This document shows positions 44,866-52,636 of a stretch of 64,000 nt of DNA, in pieces. The number at the start of each line of letters is the position of its first letter. The first letter of the stretch is position 1. Position numbers and translations under genes: made by a program. The notes beneath the pieces were generated by a model. That model was not told where the DNA came from. It saw nothing but the letters and a program-made list of their open reading frames with translations, and ran no database searches. Origin of the DNA: Streptomyces sp. RFCAC02 (lineage in GTDB: Bacteria; Actinomycetota; Actinomycetes; Streptomycetales; Streptomycetaceae); assembly GCF_004193175.1 (NCBI RefSeq), contig NZ_SAUH01000001.1, positions 2,025,501 through 2,089,500 on the forward strand. Reading direction: 5' to 3'.

Positions 44866-44972
44866 TCCGCCCGGTGCGCGTGCGCCGGTGCTCCTCGCCG
44901 GAGCCCCGGCGCGCGGCGGGCCGTTCCGGTAATCCGATGGCGCGTCCGGACGGCGGCGATCACCCTGGTCCC

Positions 44973-45572
44973 GTGGACGAGCAGGAGCCCGAGTACCGCG
45001 TACGCGCCCTCCACACGGATGCGACGATCACCGTGTACCAGGCGTACGCCCCCGCGATCGGCCGGCCGGCGGCACGCGACGGCCGCTTCCCCGCCACCTG
45101 GCGGCGGACCCGCATGACCTGGGTCAAGCCGTCGTTCCTCTGGATGATGCACCGCTGCGGCTGGGGCACGAAGCAGGACCAGGAGACGGTCCTCGCCGTC
45201 GAGATCACCCGCGACGGTTTCGCGTGGGCGCTGCGGCACGCGTGCCTGTCCAGGCACGTGCCCGCGCTCCACGGCGACCGCGGCTCGTGGAAGCGGGAGT
45301 TGACCCGCTCCCCGGCGCGGGTGCAGTGGGACCCCGAGCGCGACCTGCGCCTCGGTCCGCTCCCCCACCGCTCGCTCCAGCTCGGCCTCACCGGGGAGGC
45401 GGCGCGCCGGTACGCCGACGAGTGGATCGTCTCGGTCACCGACGTCACGCCGCTCGCGCGCGCCGTCCACGCACGGGTGCGCGCCGGGGACACGGAAGGC
45501 GCCCGGCGGCTGCTGCCCGCCGAGCGCCCCTACCCCGTGGACGAGCGGGTCCTCGCCCGTCTGCGCCCCTGA
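44973..45572 (+). CDS. DUF4291 family protein
   Basis: This 199-residue protein has YRVRALHTDATITVYQAYAP, RMTWVKPSFLWMMHRCGWGTK, QETVLAVEITRDGF and RSLQLGL, the core of DUF4291. The biochemical role is unknown. I choose the GTG at 44973 because the family begins near EPEYRVRAL; the ATG at 44937 would add 12 unrelated residues. Neither start has a good ribosome-binding site. Its stop lies within the hairpin shared with the convergent isomerase gene. Confidence 0.82.
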   Translation: MDEQEPEYRVRALHTDATITVYQAYAPAIGRPAARDGRFPATWRRTRMTWVKPSFLWMMHRCGWGTKQDQETVLAVEITRDGFAWALRHACLSRHVPALHGDRGSWKRELTRSPARVQWDPERDLRLGPLPHRSLQLGLTGEAARRYADEWIVSVTDVTPLARAVHARVRAGDTEGARRLLPAERPYPVDERVLARLRP

Positions 45573-45602
45573 GCGCCCGCCGCCCGGGGCGGTGGGGCTC
45601 AG
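45569..45602. terminator. bidirectional terminator overlapping both stop codons
   Basis: CTGAGC (45569-45574) pairs with GCTCAG (45597-45602). After a bulged G, CCCGCCGCC (45576-45584) pairs with GGCGGTGGG (45588-45596, one G-T pair). The stops of the convergent genes at 45570-45572 and 45599-45601 both lie in the stem. Confidence 0.65.
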
Positions 45603-46444
45603 AGCACGTGCGCGCGGTACCGCGCGGCGGTCTCGGCGATGACCTCCCGCCCGTCCCGCGCCCACAGGTCCTCGTTGAAGATCTCCACCTCCACCGGACC
45701 CGTGTAACCGGCCTTCGCCACCTCGTCCCTGAACCACCGCATGTCGACCGAGCCGTCGCCGATCTGCCCCCGGCCGTTCAGCACGCCCTCGGGGAGCGGC
45801 GTGATCCAGTCGGCGAGCTGGAAGATGTGGATGCGGCCGCCCTCGCCGGCCCGCCGGATGCCGGCGCCGACCGTGTCGTCCCACCACAGGTGGTAGGTGT
45901 CCACGACGATGCCGACCTGCTCGGCGGGGAAACGTTCCGCCAGGTCGAGGGCCTGCGCGAGCGTCGAGACGACGCAGCGGTCGGAGGCGAACATCGGGTG
46001 CAGCGGCTCGATCGCCAGGCGCACGCCGCGCTCACCCGCGTACGGGGCGAGTTCGGCGAGCGCGTCGGCGATCCGCTCGCGCGCCCCGGCGAGGTCCTTG
46101 TCGCCGTCCGGGAGACCGCCGGAGACGAGGACGAGGGTGTCCGTGCCGAGGGCGGCGGCCTCGTCGACGGCGGCCCGGTTGTCGTCCAGGGCGGCGGCCC
46201 GGGCAGCCGGGTCGACGGCGGTGAGGAAGCCGCCGCGGCACAGGGTAGTCACGGCGAGCCCGGCGTCGCGCACCAGGCGGGCGGCCGCCGCCACGCCGTA
46301 CTCCTGCACCGGCTCGCGCCACAGGCCGACGCCCGGCACGCCGTGCGCCGTCAGGCCCTCCACCAGCTCGGGGAGCGCGAGCTGCTTGACGGTCCGCTGG
46401 TTGATCGAGAACCCGGCGAGGTCCGTCGTGTCCGTGGTCGTCAT
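45599..46444 (-). CDS. sugar phosphate isomerase/epimerase family TIM barrel
   Basis: This 281-residue xylose-isomerase-like barrel protein has the metal-ligand strands LAIEPLHPMF, VVDTYHLWWDD, IHIFQLADW and VEVEIFNEDLW in order. It resembles hydroxypyruvate isomerases and IolE/IolH-type enzymes; the exact substrate is open. The ATG at 46444 has GGAG eight bases upstream. A GTG at 46450 overlaps the preceding stop. It is the last gene of a three-gene operon with a DUF993 protein and a Gfo/Idh/MocA dehydrogenase. Recent work on related clusters suggests 3-keto-glycoside chemistry, which would fit. Confidence 0.88.
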   Translation of the reverse strand: MTTTDTTDLAGFSINQRTVKQLALPELVEGLTAHGVPGVGLWREPVQEYGVAAAARLVRDAGLAVTTLCRGGFLTAVDPAARAAALDDNRAAVDEAAALGTDTLVLVSGGLPDGDKDLAGARERIADALAELAPYAGERGVRLAIEPLHPMFASDRCVVSTLAQALDLAERFPAEQVGIVVDTYHLWWDDTVGAGIRRAGEGGRIHIFQLADWITPLPEGVLNGRGQIGDGSVDMRWFRDEVAKAGYTGPVEVEIFNEDLWARDGREVIAETAARYRAHVL

Positions 46445-46446
46445 CG

Positions 46447-47601
46447 TCACTGCTCCACTCCGTGCACCGCCAGCAGGCGTGCCATGCGGGACTCCGCGAG
46501 CGCGGGGTCGGGGAAGAGGCCGAGGCCGTCGGCGAGTTCGTAGGCGCGCGCGAGGTGCGCCAGGGAACGTGCCGACTGCAGGCCGCCGACCATCGTGAAG
46601 TGGTCCTGGTGGCCGGCCAGCCAGGCCAGGAACACCACGCCCGTCTTGTAGAAGCGGGTCGGCGCCCGGAAGAGGTGCCGCGACAGCGGGACGGTCGGGT
46701 CGAGCGCCGCCCGGAAGGCGGCCACGTCGCCGGTGTCGAGCGTCCGTACGGCCTGGGCGGCGAGCGGCCCCAGCGGGTCGAAGATGCCGAGCAGCGCGTG
46801 GCTGAAGCCCTGCTCGTCGCCCGCGATCAGCTCCGGGTAGTTGAAGTCGTCGCCGGTGTAGCAGCGCACGCCCTTCGGCAGGCGGCGGCGCAGCTCCACC
46901 TCGCGCCGCGCCTCCAGCAGCGACACCTTGACGCCGTCCACCTTGTCGGGGTGCTCGGCGATGATGTCGAGGAAGGTGCCGGTCGCGGCGTCCAGGTCGG
47001 CCGAGCCCCAGTAGCCCTCCAGGGCCGGGTCGAACATCGGACCGAGCCAGTGCAGGATCACCGGCTCCGACGCCTGCCGCAGCAGGTGCCCGTAGACCTC
47101 CAGGTAGTCCTCGGGGCCGGCCGCGACGGCGGCCAGCGCCCGTGACGCCATGATGATGGCCTGCGCGCCGGTCTCCTCGACGACGGCGAGCTGCTCCTCG
47201 TAGGCCGCCCTGACCTCGTCGAGCGAGGTGGCGGTGGTGAGCTGGTCCGTGCCGACGCCGCAGGCGATCAGGCCGCCGACGGCCCTGGCCTCGGCGCCGG
47301 AGCGGCGGATCAGTTCGGCGGCGCCGGCCCAGTCGAGGCCCATGCCGCGCTGCGCGGTGTCCATGGCCTCCGCCACGCCGAGGCCGTGCGACCACAGGTG
47401 GCGGCGGAACGCGAGGGTCGCGTCCCAGTCCACCGCTGCCGGGCTGTCGGGGGTCGTGTCGGCGAACGGGTCGGCCACCACGTGGGCGGCGGAGAAGACC
47501 GTGCGGGAGACCAGGGGCGGCCCGCCCGCGGCGAGGACGGCGGATTCCGCGCGGGGTGTGTACGCGCGCAGCGCGCCGGTCGCGTCCGGCAGTCGGATCA
47601 T
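46447..47601 (-). CDS. DUF993 dihydrodipicolinate-synthase-like barrel protein
   Basis: This 384-residue protein belongs to DUF993, a branch of the DHDPS/N-acetylneuraminate-lyase barrel. KVSLLEARREVELRRR contains a lysine in the usual Schiff-base position, and CYTGDDFNYPELIAGDEQGF resembles the family GxxD/E strand. It would be a lyase or aldolase for a keto acid made by the neighbouring enzymes. The start ATG at 47601 has AGGAG upstream. It is placed between dehydrogenase and isomerase genes and coupled to the isomerase by a GTGA/near overlap. No reaction is known to me for DUF993. Confidence 0.87.
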   Translation of the reverse strand: MIRLPDATGALRAYTPRAESAVLAAGGPPLVSRTVFSAAHVVADPFADTTPDSPAAVDWDATLAFRRHLWSHGLGVAEAMDTAQRGMGLDWAGAAELIRRSGAEARAVGGLIACGVGTDQLTTATSLDEVRAAYEEQLAVVEETGAQAIIMASRALAAVAAGPEDYLEVYGHLLRQASEPVILHWLGPMFDPALEGYWGSADLDAATGTFLDIIAEHPDKVDGVKVSLLEARREVELRRRLPKGVRCYTGDDFNYPELIAGDEQGFSHALLGIFDPLGPLAAQAVRTLDTGDVAAFRAALDPTVPLSRHLFRAPTRFYKTGVVFLAWLAGHQDHFTMVGGLQSARSLAHLARAYELADGLGLFPDPALAESRMARLLAVHGVEQ

Positions 47602-47641
47602 GTCGGGGTTCGCTCCTGTCGGGTCGCGGGGTGCCGGGGCT

Positions 47642-48802
47642 TCACAGGGACAGTTCGGGCACGGACAGCCGCCGGCCCTCGGCCGCCGACGTGAGACCCA
47701 GCTCGGCGAGCTGCACGCCCCGCGCGCCCGCCAGCAGGTCCCAGGTGTAGGGCTCGTCCAGCACGACGTGCCGCAGGAACAGCTCCCACTGCGCCTTGAA
47801 GCCGTTCTCGAACTCGCCGTTGTCCGGGACCTCCTGCCACTGGTCGCGGAAGACCTCGGTGGCGGGCAGGTCGGGGTTCCACACCGGCTTGGGGGTCGCC
47901 GACCGGTGCTGGACGCGGCACTTCCGCAGGCCGGCGACGGCCGAGCCCTCCGTGCCGTCCACCTGGAACTCGACCAGCTCGTCGCGGTTCACGCGCACCG
48001 ACCAGGAGGAGTTGATCTGCGCGACGGCGCCGCCGGCCAGCTCGAAGATGCCGTACGCGGAGTCGTCCGCCGTCGCCTCGTACGGCTTGCCCCGCTCGTC
48101 CCAGCGCTGCGGGATGTGGGTCCGCGTCACGGCCTGGACGCTCTCCACGCGGCCGAACAGCTCGTGCAGCACGTACTCCCAGTGCGGGAACATGTCCACG
48201 ACGATGCCGCCGCCGTCCTCGGCACGGTAGTTCCACGACGGGCGCTGCGCCTCCTGCCAGTCGCCCTCGAACACCCAGTAGCCGAACTCGCCGCGCACCG
48301 AGAGGATCCGGCCGAAGAAGCCGCCGTCGATGAGCCGCTTCAGCTTCAGCAGGCCCGGCAGGAACAGCTTGTCCTGCACCACGCCGTGCTTGATGCCCGC
48401 CTCCTGCGCCTGCCGCGCGAGGCGCAGCGCGCCGTCGAGGCCGGTGGCGGTGGGCTTCTCCGTGTAGATGTGCTTGCCCGCGGCGATCGCCTTCGCGATG
48501 GCCTCCTCGCGGGCGAGGGTGATCTGGGAGTCGAAGTAGATGTCGACCGAGTCGTCGGCGAGGACGGCGTCGACGTCGGTGGACACCGCGTCCTCGCCGA
48601 GGCCGTGCCGCGCGGCGAGTTCGCGCAGCGCGTGCTCGCGGCGGCCGACGAGCACCGGCTCGGGCCAGATGACGGTGCCGTCGCCCAGGTCCACGCCGCC
48701 CTGTTCGCGGATGGCGAGGATCGAGCGGACCAGGTGCTGACGGTAACCCATGCGTCCGGTGACGCCGTTCATGGCGATCCTGACGGTCCTGCGTGCGGCC
48801 AT
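47642..48802 (-). CDS. Gfo/Idh/MocA-family oxidoreductase
   Basis: This 386-residue dehydrogenase has an N-terminal Rossmann fold that starts VRIAMNGVTGRMGYR, where the usual GxGxxG is GVTGRMG. It has the signature TEKPTA near residue 125, and the catalytic region GGGIVVDMFPHW. It is longer than inositol dehydrogenases and lacks their NDSVAHEFD. The ATG at 48802 has GGAAGG seven bases upstream. A LacI-type operator and a divergent LacI gene precede it, so it heads an inducible operon. The substrate, probably a sugar or cyclitol, is unknown. Confidence 0.88.
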   Translation of the reverse strand: MAARRTVRIAMNGVTGRMGYRQHLVRSILAIREQGGVDLGDGTVIWPEPVLVGRREHALRELAARHGLGEDAVSTDVDAVLADDSVDIYFDSQITLAREEAIAKAIAAGKHIYTEKPTATGLDGALRLARQAQEAGIKHGVVQDKLFLPGLLKLKRLIDGGFFGRILSVRGEFGYWVFEGDWQEAQRPSWNYRAEDGGGIVVDMFPHWEYVLHELFGRVESVQAVTRTHIPQRWDERGKPYEATADDSAYGIFELAGGAVAQINSSWSVRVNRDELVEFQVDGTEGSAVAGLRKCRVQHRSATPKPVWNPDLPATEVFRDQWQEVPDNGEFENGFKAQWELFLRHVVLDEPYTWDLLAGARGVQLAELGLTSAAEGRRLSVPELSL

Positions 48803-48824
48803 GCGTGTGCCTTCCACGGGGGGA

Positions 48825-48836
48825 GTAAGCGCTTTC
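48825..48836. promoter_or_regulatory. LacI/GalR-type operator
   Basis: GTAAGCGCTTTC contains the palindrome AAGCGCTT, which fits the LacI/GalR half-site consensus AANCGNTT. It lies 23 bases upstream of the Gfo/Idh/MocA start and between the divergent genes. TAACCT at 48852-48857 may be the -10 of the lacI gene. Confidence 0.75.
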
Positions 48837-48893
48837 TATGCGGGAAGAAGCTAACCTCTCCCCACCGGCCCGGACAAGTGTGGGAGCGAAGGC

Positions 48894-49955
48894 ATGTCAG
48901 TGACGCTGGCGGATGTGGCGGCCCGGGCGGGCGTGTCGGCGGCCACGGTCTCCCGTGTGCTCAACGGCAACTACCCGGTCGCCGGCACGACCCGCGCCCG
49001 CGTCCTGCGCGCCGTCGAGGAGCTGGAGTACGTCGTCAACGGGCCGGCCAGCGCCCTCGCCGCCGCCTCGTCCGACCTGGTCGGCGTCCTGGTCAACGAC
49101 ATCGCCGACCCCTTCTTCGGCATCATGGCGGGCGCGGTGCAGGCGCAGCTCGGTCCCGGCGGTGACGGCGACGCGGGACCGGGGCCGAGGATGGCCATCG
49201 TGTGCAACACCGGCGGCTCCCGCGAACGGGAGCTGACCTACCTCACCCTCCTGCAGCGCCAGCGCGCGGCCGCCGTGGTCCTCACCGGCGGCGCGGTCGA
49301 GGACGAGGAGCACACCGCGGCGCTGTCCGCGCGCCTGCGCCGGCTGGCGGCCGCGGGCGCCCGGGTCGTGCTGTGCGGCAGGCCGCCGCTGCCGGAGCCG
49401 GGGCCGGTCACCCTGACGTTCGACAACCGGGGCGGCGCCCGCCGCCTCACCGAGCACCTCCTCGGCCTGGGGCACCGGGTGATCGGCTATCTCGCGGGGC
49501 CGGCCGCCCGGACCACCACGCGGCACCGTCTCGAAGGCCACCGTGCGGCCCTGGCCGCCGCCGGGCTCGCCGGCGGCCACGAGCGGCTGATCGTCCACGG
49601 GGCCTACGACCGTGCCGCCGGGTACGACGGCGCGATCGCCCTGCTGGACCGCGAGCCGGGCCTGACCGCCGTCATCGCGGCCAACGACACGGTCGCCCTC
49701 GGCGTCTGCGCCGCCTTCCGGGACCGCGGCCTTCGTGTCCCCGAGGACGTGTCGGTGGCCGGGTTCGACGATCTGCCGTTCGCCGCCGACATCACGCCCT
49801 CCCTCACGACGGTCCGCGTACCGCTCCAGGAGGCGGGCGCGCACGCGGGCCGCCTCGCGCTGGGGCACGACAAGGCCCCGGCGGACGGCGTCATCACCTG
49901 CCCGACGACGCTCGTCCCCCGCTTCTCCACGGCGCCTCCACCGGAGAAGGCGTGA
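48894..49955 (+). CDS. LacI-family transcriptional repressor
   Basis: This 353-residue protein has the N-terminal HTH VTLADVAARAGVSAATVSRV, then the hinge helix near residue 57 (ASALAAAS). A periplasmic-binding-like domain follows: VGVLVNDIADPFFG, FDNRGGARRLTEHLLGLGH, TAVIAANDTVALGV, VSVAGFDDLPFAA. The ATG at 48894 has GGGAG seven bases upstream. It should repress the divergent three-gene catabolic operon and itself through the LacI-type operator in between. The effector is probably an intermediate of the same pathway. Confidence 0.94.
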   Translation: MSVTLADVAARAGVSAATVSRVLNGNYPVAGTTRARVLRAVEELEYVVNGPASALAAASSDLVGVLVNDIADPFFGIMAGAVQAQLGPGGDGDAGPGPRMAIVCNTGGSRERELTYLTLLQRQRAAAVVLTGGAVEDEEHTAALSARLRRLAAAGARVVLCGRPPLPEPGPVTLTFDNRGGARRLTEHLLGLGHRVIGYLAGPAARTTTRHRLEGHRAALAAAGLAGGHERLIVHGAYDRAAGYDGAIALLDREPGLTAVIAANDTVALGVCAAFRDRGLRVPEDVSVAGFDDLPFAADITPSLTTVRVPLQEAGAHAGRLALGHDKAPADGVITCPTTLVPRFSTAPPPEKA

Positions 49956-50285
49956 CACACACGCGCCACCGCCGGGGCTCCCCTCCGTCCAGAGGACCCC
50001 GCCGGCCGGCTTGAGCACGCCCGGACGCGGGCATGCCCCATCCATCAGGCGGATACTGCGAAGCTCCTCGCCCGATTCCGTTGGGCTTCGACCGAGGAGT
50101 CGGCAGCTCACGGCCGACGCGTAGAGCCATCACCACAGGCAAGCGGCACCCTCCGCCGGCCGGTCACCCGTCCCCGTACGTGAGACATACGTCACTCCAC
50201 GTTCCGGCACTCCCGTACAACCATCGGTGACTACCGCGTGTCAACCTTGGGGGAGCTTTCACGAGTTATTTACCAGGGGGGCACC
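49956..50285 (+). other. 330-bp region upstream of the glycosyltransferase
   Basis: It holds no reading frame with domain content. TACGTGAGACATACGTCA near 50180 is a pair of near-direct TACGT repeats. The last 50 bases are unusually A/T-rich for the window. AGGGGGG (50275-50281), four bases before the ATG, is the ribosome-binding site. No promoter can be assigned with confidence. Confidence 0.45.
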
Positions 50286-52496
50286 ATGGACATTACATTT
50301 CTCATCAATACCGCGTACGGCATCGGCGGCGCCATCCGTTCCGTCGCCAACCTGTCCGGTGCCCTCGCCGCCCGTGGCCACCAGGTCACCGTGGCCAGCA
50401 GGATCCAGACGCGCAAGCGCCTCAACCTGCCCTTCGACCACCGGGTCACCGTGCTCCCGCTCACGGGGTACCGCGAGGCCACGCCCGAGGAGGCGGACGC
50501 GCGGCTGGCCGCCTACCTCCGCGAGGTCGACACGGACGTGGTGATAGCCACCCGGCCCTCGCTGGTCGACGATCTCGCCCGCCACGGCAACCCGGACCGG
50601 TACCTGCGCGTCGGCCAGGAGCACCAGTCGTACCTGACCCAGGGCGCCCGCGCCCAGGAGATCCACCGCGCGGCCATGGGGGTGCTCGACGCGTGGGTGA
50701 CCGTGTCGAAGGCCGACGCCGACGTCTACCGGGAGGTCCGGCCCGAGGGCTCGGCCTGCCGTGTCCTGTGCATCCCCAACACGTCCCTGCCCGCGCGCGT
50801 CACCCCGTCGACCGGTGACAACCGCATCATCGTGGCCGCCGGCCGCCTGGTCCCGGTCAAGCGCTACGACCTGCTGGTCGACGCGTTCGCCCTGATCGCC
50901 CCCGAGTTCCCGGACTGGGAGCTGCGCATCTACGGCCGCGGCACCGTCCACGGCGCGCTGCGCGAGCGCATCGAGCACCACGGGCTGAGCGGCCAGGCAC
51001 GCCTCATGGGGCCGACGTCCCCCATCGAGACGGAGTGGGCCAAGGGGTCCATCGCGGCCGTCACCTCGGACGCCGAGTCGTTCGGTCTGACGATCGTGGA
51101 GGCGATGGCCTGCGGCATCCCGGTCATCGCCCGGGACTGCCGGTACGGCCCGCGCGAGATCATCACGCCGGGCGAGGACGGGCTGCTCGTCCCGATGGAG
51201 GGCGGCCCCGAGGCGTACGCGGAGTCCCTGCGCGCCCTGATGAAGGACGACAGCCGCCGCCGGCGGATGGGCGCGCGCGGCCTGCGCAAGGCGCTGGCCT
51301 ACGAGCCCGACCCCATCGCCCAGCGGTACGAGAAGCTGTTCACCTCCCTGTGGTCGAAGCGGACCCGGCAGGCGGCCGCGTCACGCAGCCTGGTGAGCCG
51401 GCTGCGCTCCCGCATGGGCCGCCCGGCCACCGCCACCCCGACGGCGGCGCCGCTGCCGGCCGCCGGCAAGGCGGCCAAGCCGGCCCGCCGCCCGGCCAAC
51501 CTCGCCCGCACCGTGAGCGACTCGGACGGCACGGTGACGATCTCGCTCCCGGGCGGTTCCCGTCCGGCGGAGGGCCTGCTGCTGCGGCTGCGCAACGACC
51601 CGCAGGAGCGCGAGATCAGCGTCCCGCTGACCGCCGAGGGCACGACGCTGACCGCGAGGATCGATCCGGCCGAGCGCCCGCTGCCGGAGGGGCGCTGGGA
51701 CGTGTTCCTCCCCCCGAAGGGGAAGCGCGTGCTGGCCGAGGTCGTGGAGCGGGCGGCGCTCGTCCACTCCCGGCCCCGCGTGACGGAGGACGGCGTCTCC
51801 GCCTGGCTGCCCTACCCGACGAAGTACGGCAACCTGACGCTCCGCACCTGGCTGCGACCGGTCCACGCGGAGGTCGAGCGGGTCGAGACGGGTCCGGACA
51901 CCGCGAGCGTCACGGTCACCGTGCTCGGCCTCACCGACTGCAAGCCCGGCGAACTGACGGCGGTGGCGGCCGGGCGGCCCTTCGTCCCCAAGCCCGCCGC
52001 ACCGGAGACGGCGGCCTCCGACACCCCGGCGGATCCCGACACACCCGCCGACGACTCCTCCCCGGCCCTCGACGACCCGGCCCTCGACGCCGCCGCGTTC
52101 GACCTCCCGGACCCCGCCGGCGAGAGCGCCCACGACGCGCCCGCCGAGGACACGGCGACCGCCGGCGGCACGCCCTCCGCCGAGATCCTGGCGGACGACA
52201 TCGAGGTGGCCGTGTCCGTCCTGGACGCACCGGGGCACGACGGCCCCGCCATGGGCGCCGACGGGACCGAGCCACCCGGTCGGCTCAAGCTGTGCTTCCC
52301 GCTCACGGGCCTCCCGGCGGCCGGCGCGTGGACGGTGCGGCTGCTCACGCCGGACGGCACGGCCGTCCCGGTCGGCCGCATCGGCGGCGACGTGCCGGAC
52401 CGGGCGCCCACGGACGTCTACCCGCTCGCCGGCCGGGACGGCGGCCTGCGGCTGGGCTTCAGCTCCGACAACGAACTGATCGCCGTCAGGCAGTGA
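50286..52496 (+). CDS. family 4 glycosyltransferase with long C-terminal extension
   Basis: The 736-residue protein has an N-terminal GT4 GT-B fold of about 365 residues: IGGAIRSVANLSGALAARGH, then VAAGRLVPVKRYDLLVDAF, and the E-x7-E region DAESFGLTIVEAMACGIPVI. The remaining half has beta-sandwich-like modules (TISLPGGSRPAEGLLLRLR; VSAWLPYPTKYGNLTLRTW) and a Pro/Ala/Asp low-complexity linker (about 567-638). A final module ends the protein (RLKLCFPLTGLPAAGAW). The same kind of tail is seen on Streptomyces teichoic-acid-type transferases, so a role in cell-wall polymer synthesis is a reasonable guess. No signal peptide or membrane helix is seen. The start ATG is at 50286, with an AGGGGGG site. 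Confidence 0.87.
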   Translation: MDITFLINTAYGIGGAIRSVANLSGALAARGHQVTVASRIQTRKRLNLPFDHRVTVLPLTGYREATPEEADARLAAYLREVDTDVVIATRPSLVDDLARHGNPDRYLRVGQEHQSYLTQGARAQEIHRAAMGVLDAWVTVSKADADVYREVRPEGSACRVLCIPNTSLPARVTPSTGDNRIIVAAGRLVPVKRYDLLVDAFALIAPEFPDWELRIYGRGTVHGALRERIEHHGLSGQARLMGPTSPIETEWAKGSIAAVTSDAESFGLTIVEAMACGIPVIARDCRYGPREIITPGEDGLLVPMEGGPEAYAESLRALMKDDSRRRRMGARGLRKALAYEPDPIAQRYEKLFTSLWSKRTRQAAASRSLVSRLRSRMGRPATATPTAAPLPAAGKAAKPARRPANLARTVSDSDGTVTISLPGGSRPAEGLLLRLRNDPQEREISVPLTAEGTTLTARIDPAERPLPEGRWDVFLPPKGKRVLAEVVERAALVHSRPRVTEDGVSAWLPYPTKYGNLTLRTWLRPVHAEVERVETGPDTASVTVTVLGLTDCKPGELTAVAAGRPFVPKPAAPETAASDTPADPDTPADDSSPALDDPALDAAAFDLPDPAGESAHDAPAEDTATAGGTPSAEILADDIEVAVSVLDAPGHDGPAMGADGTEPPGRLKLCFPLTGLPAAGAWTVRLLTPDGTAVPVGRIGGDVPDRAPTDVYPLAGRDGGLRLGFSSDNELIAVRQ

Positions 52497-52636
52497 CCCG
52501 GGGGCGGGCCGGCCGGCCACCCTCCGTGCCCGCTTGTGTCGCCCGGTGGTGCGGGCGCGGTTACGGTGGACCGGAGGGCCACCCGGCCCGCACGACCGCG
52601 TGAACGGCCATGCCCCCCGGCCGGGAGGTGCCCCAG

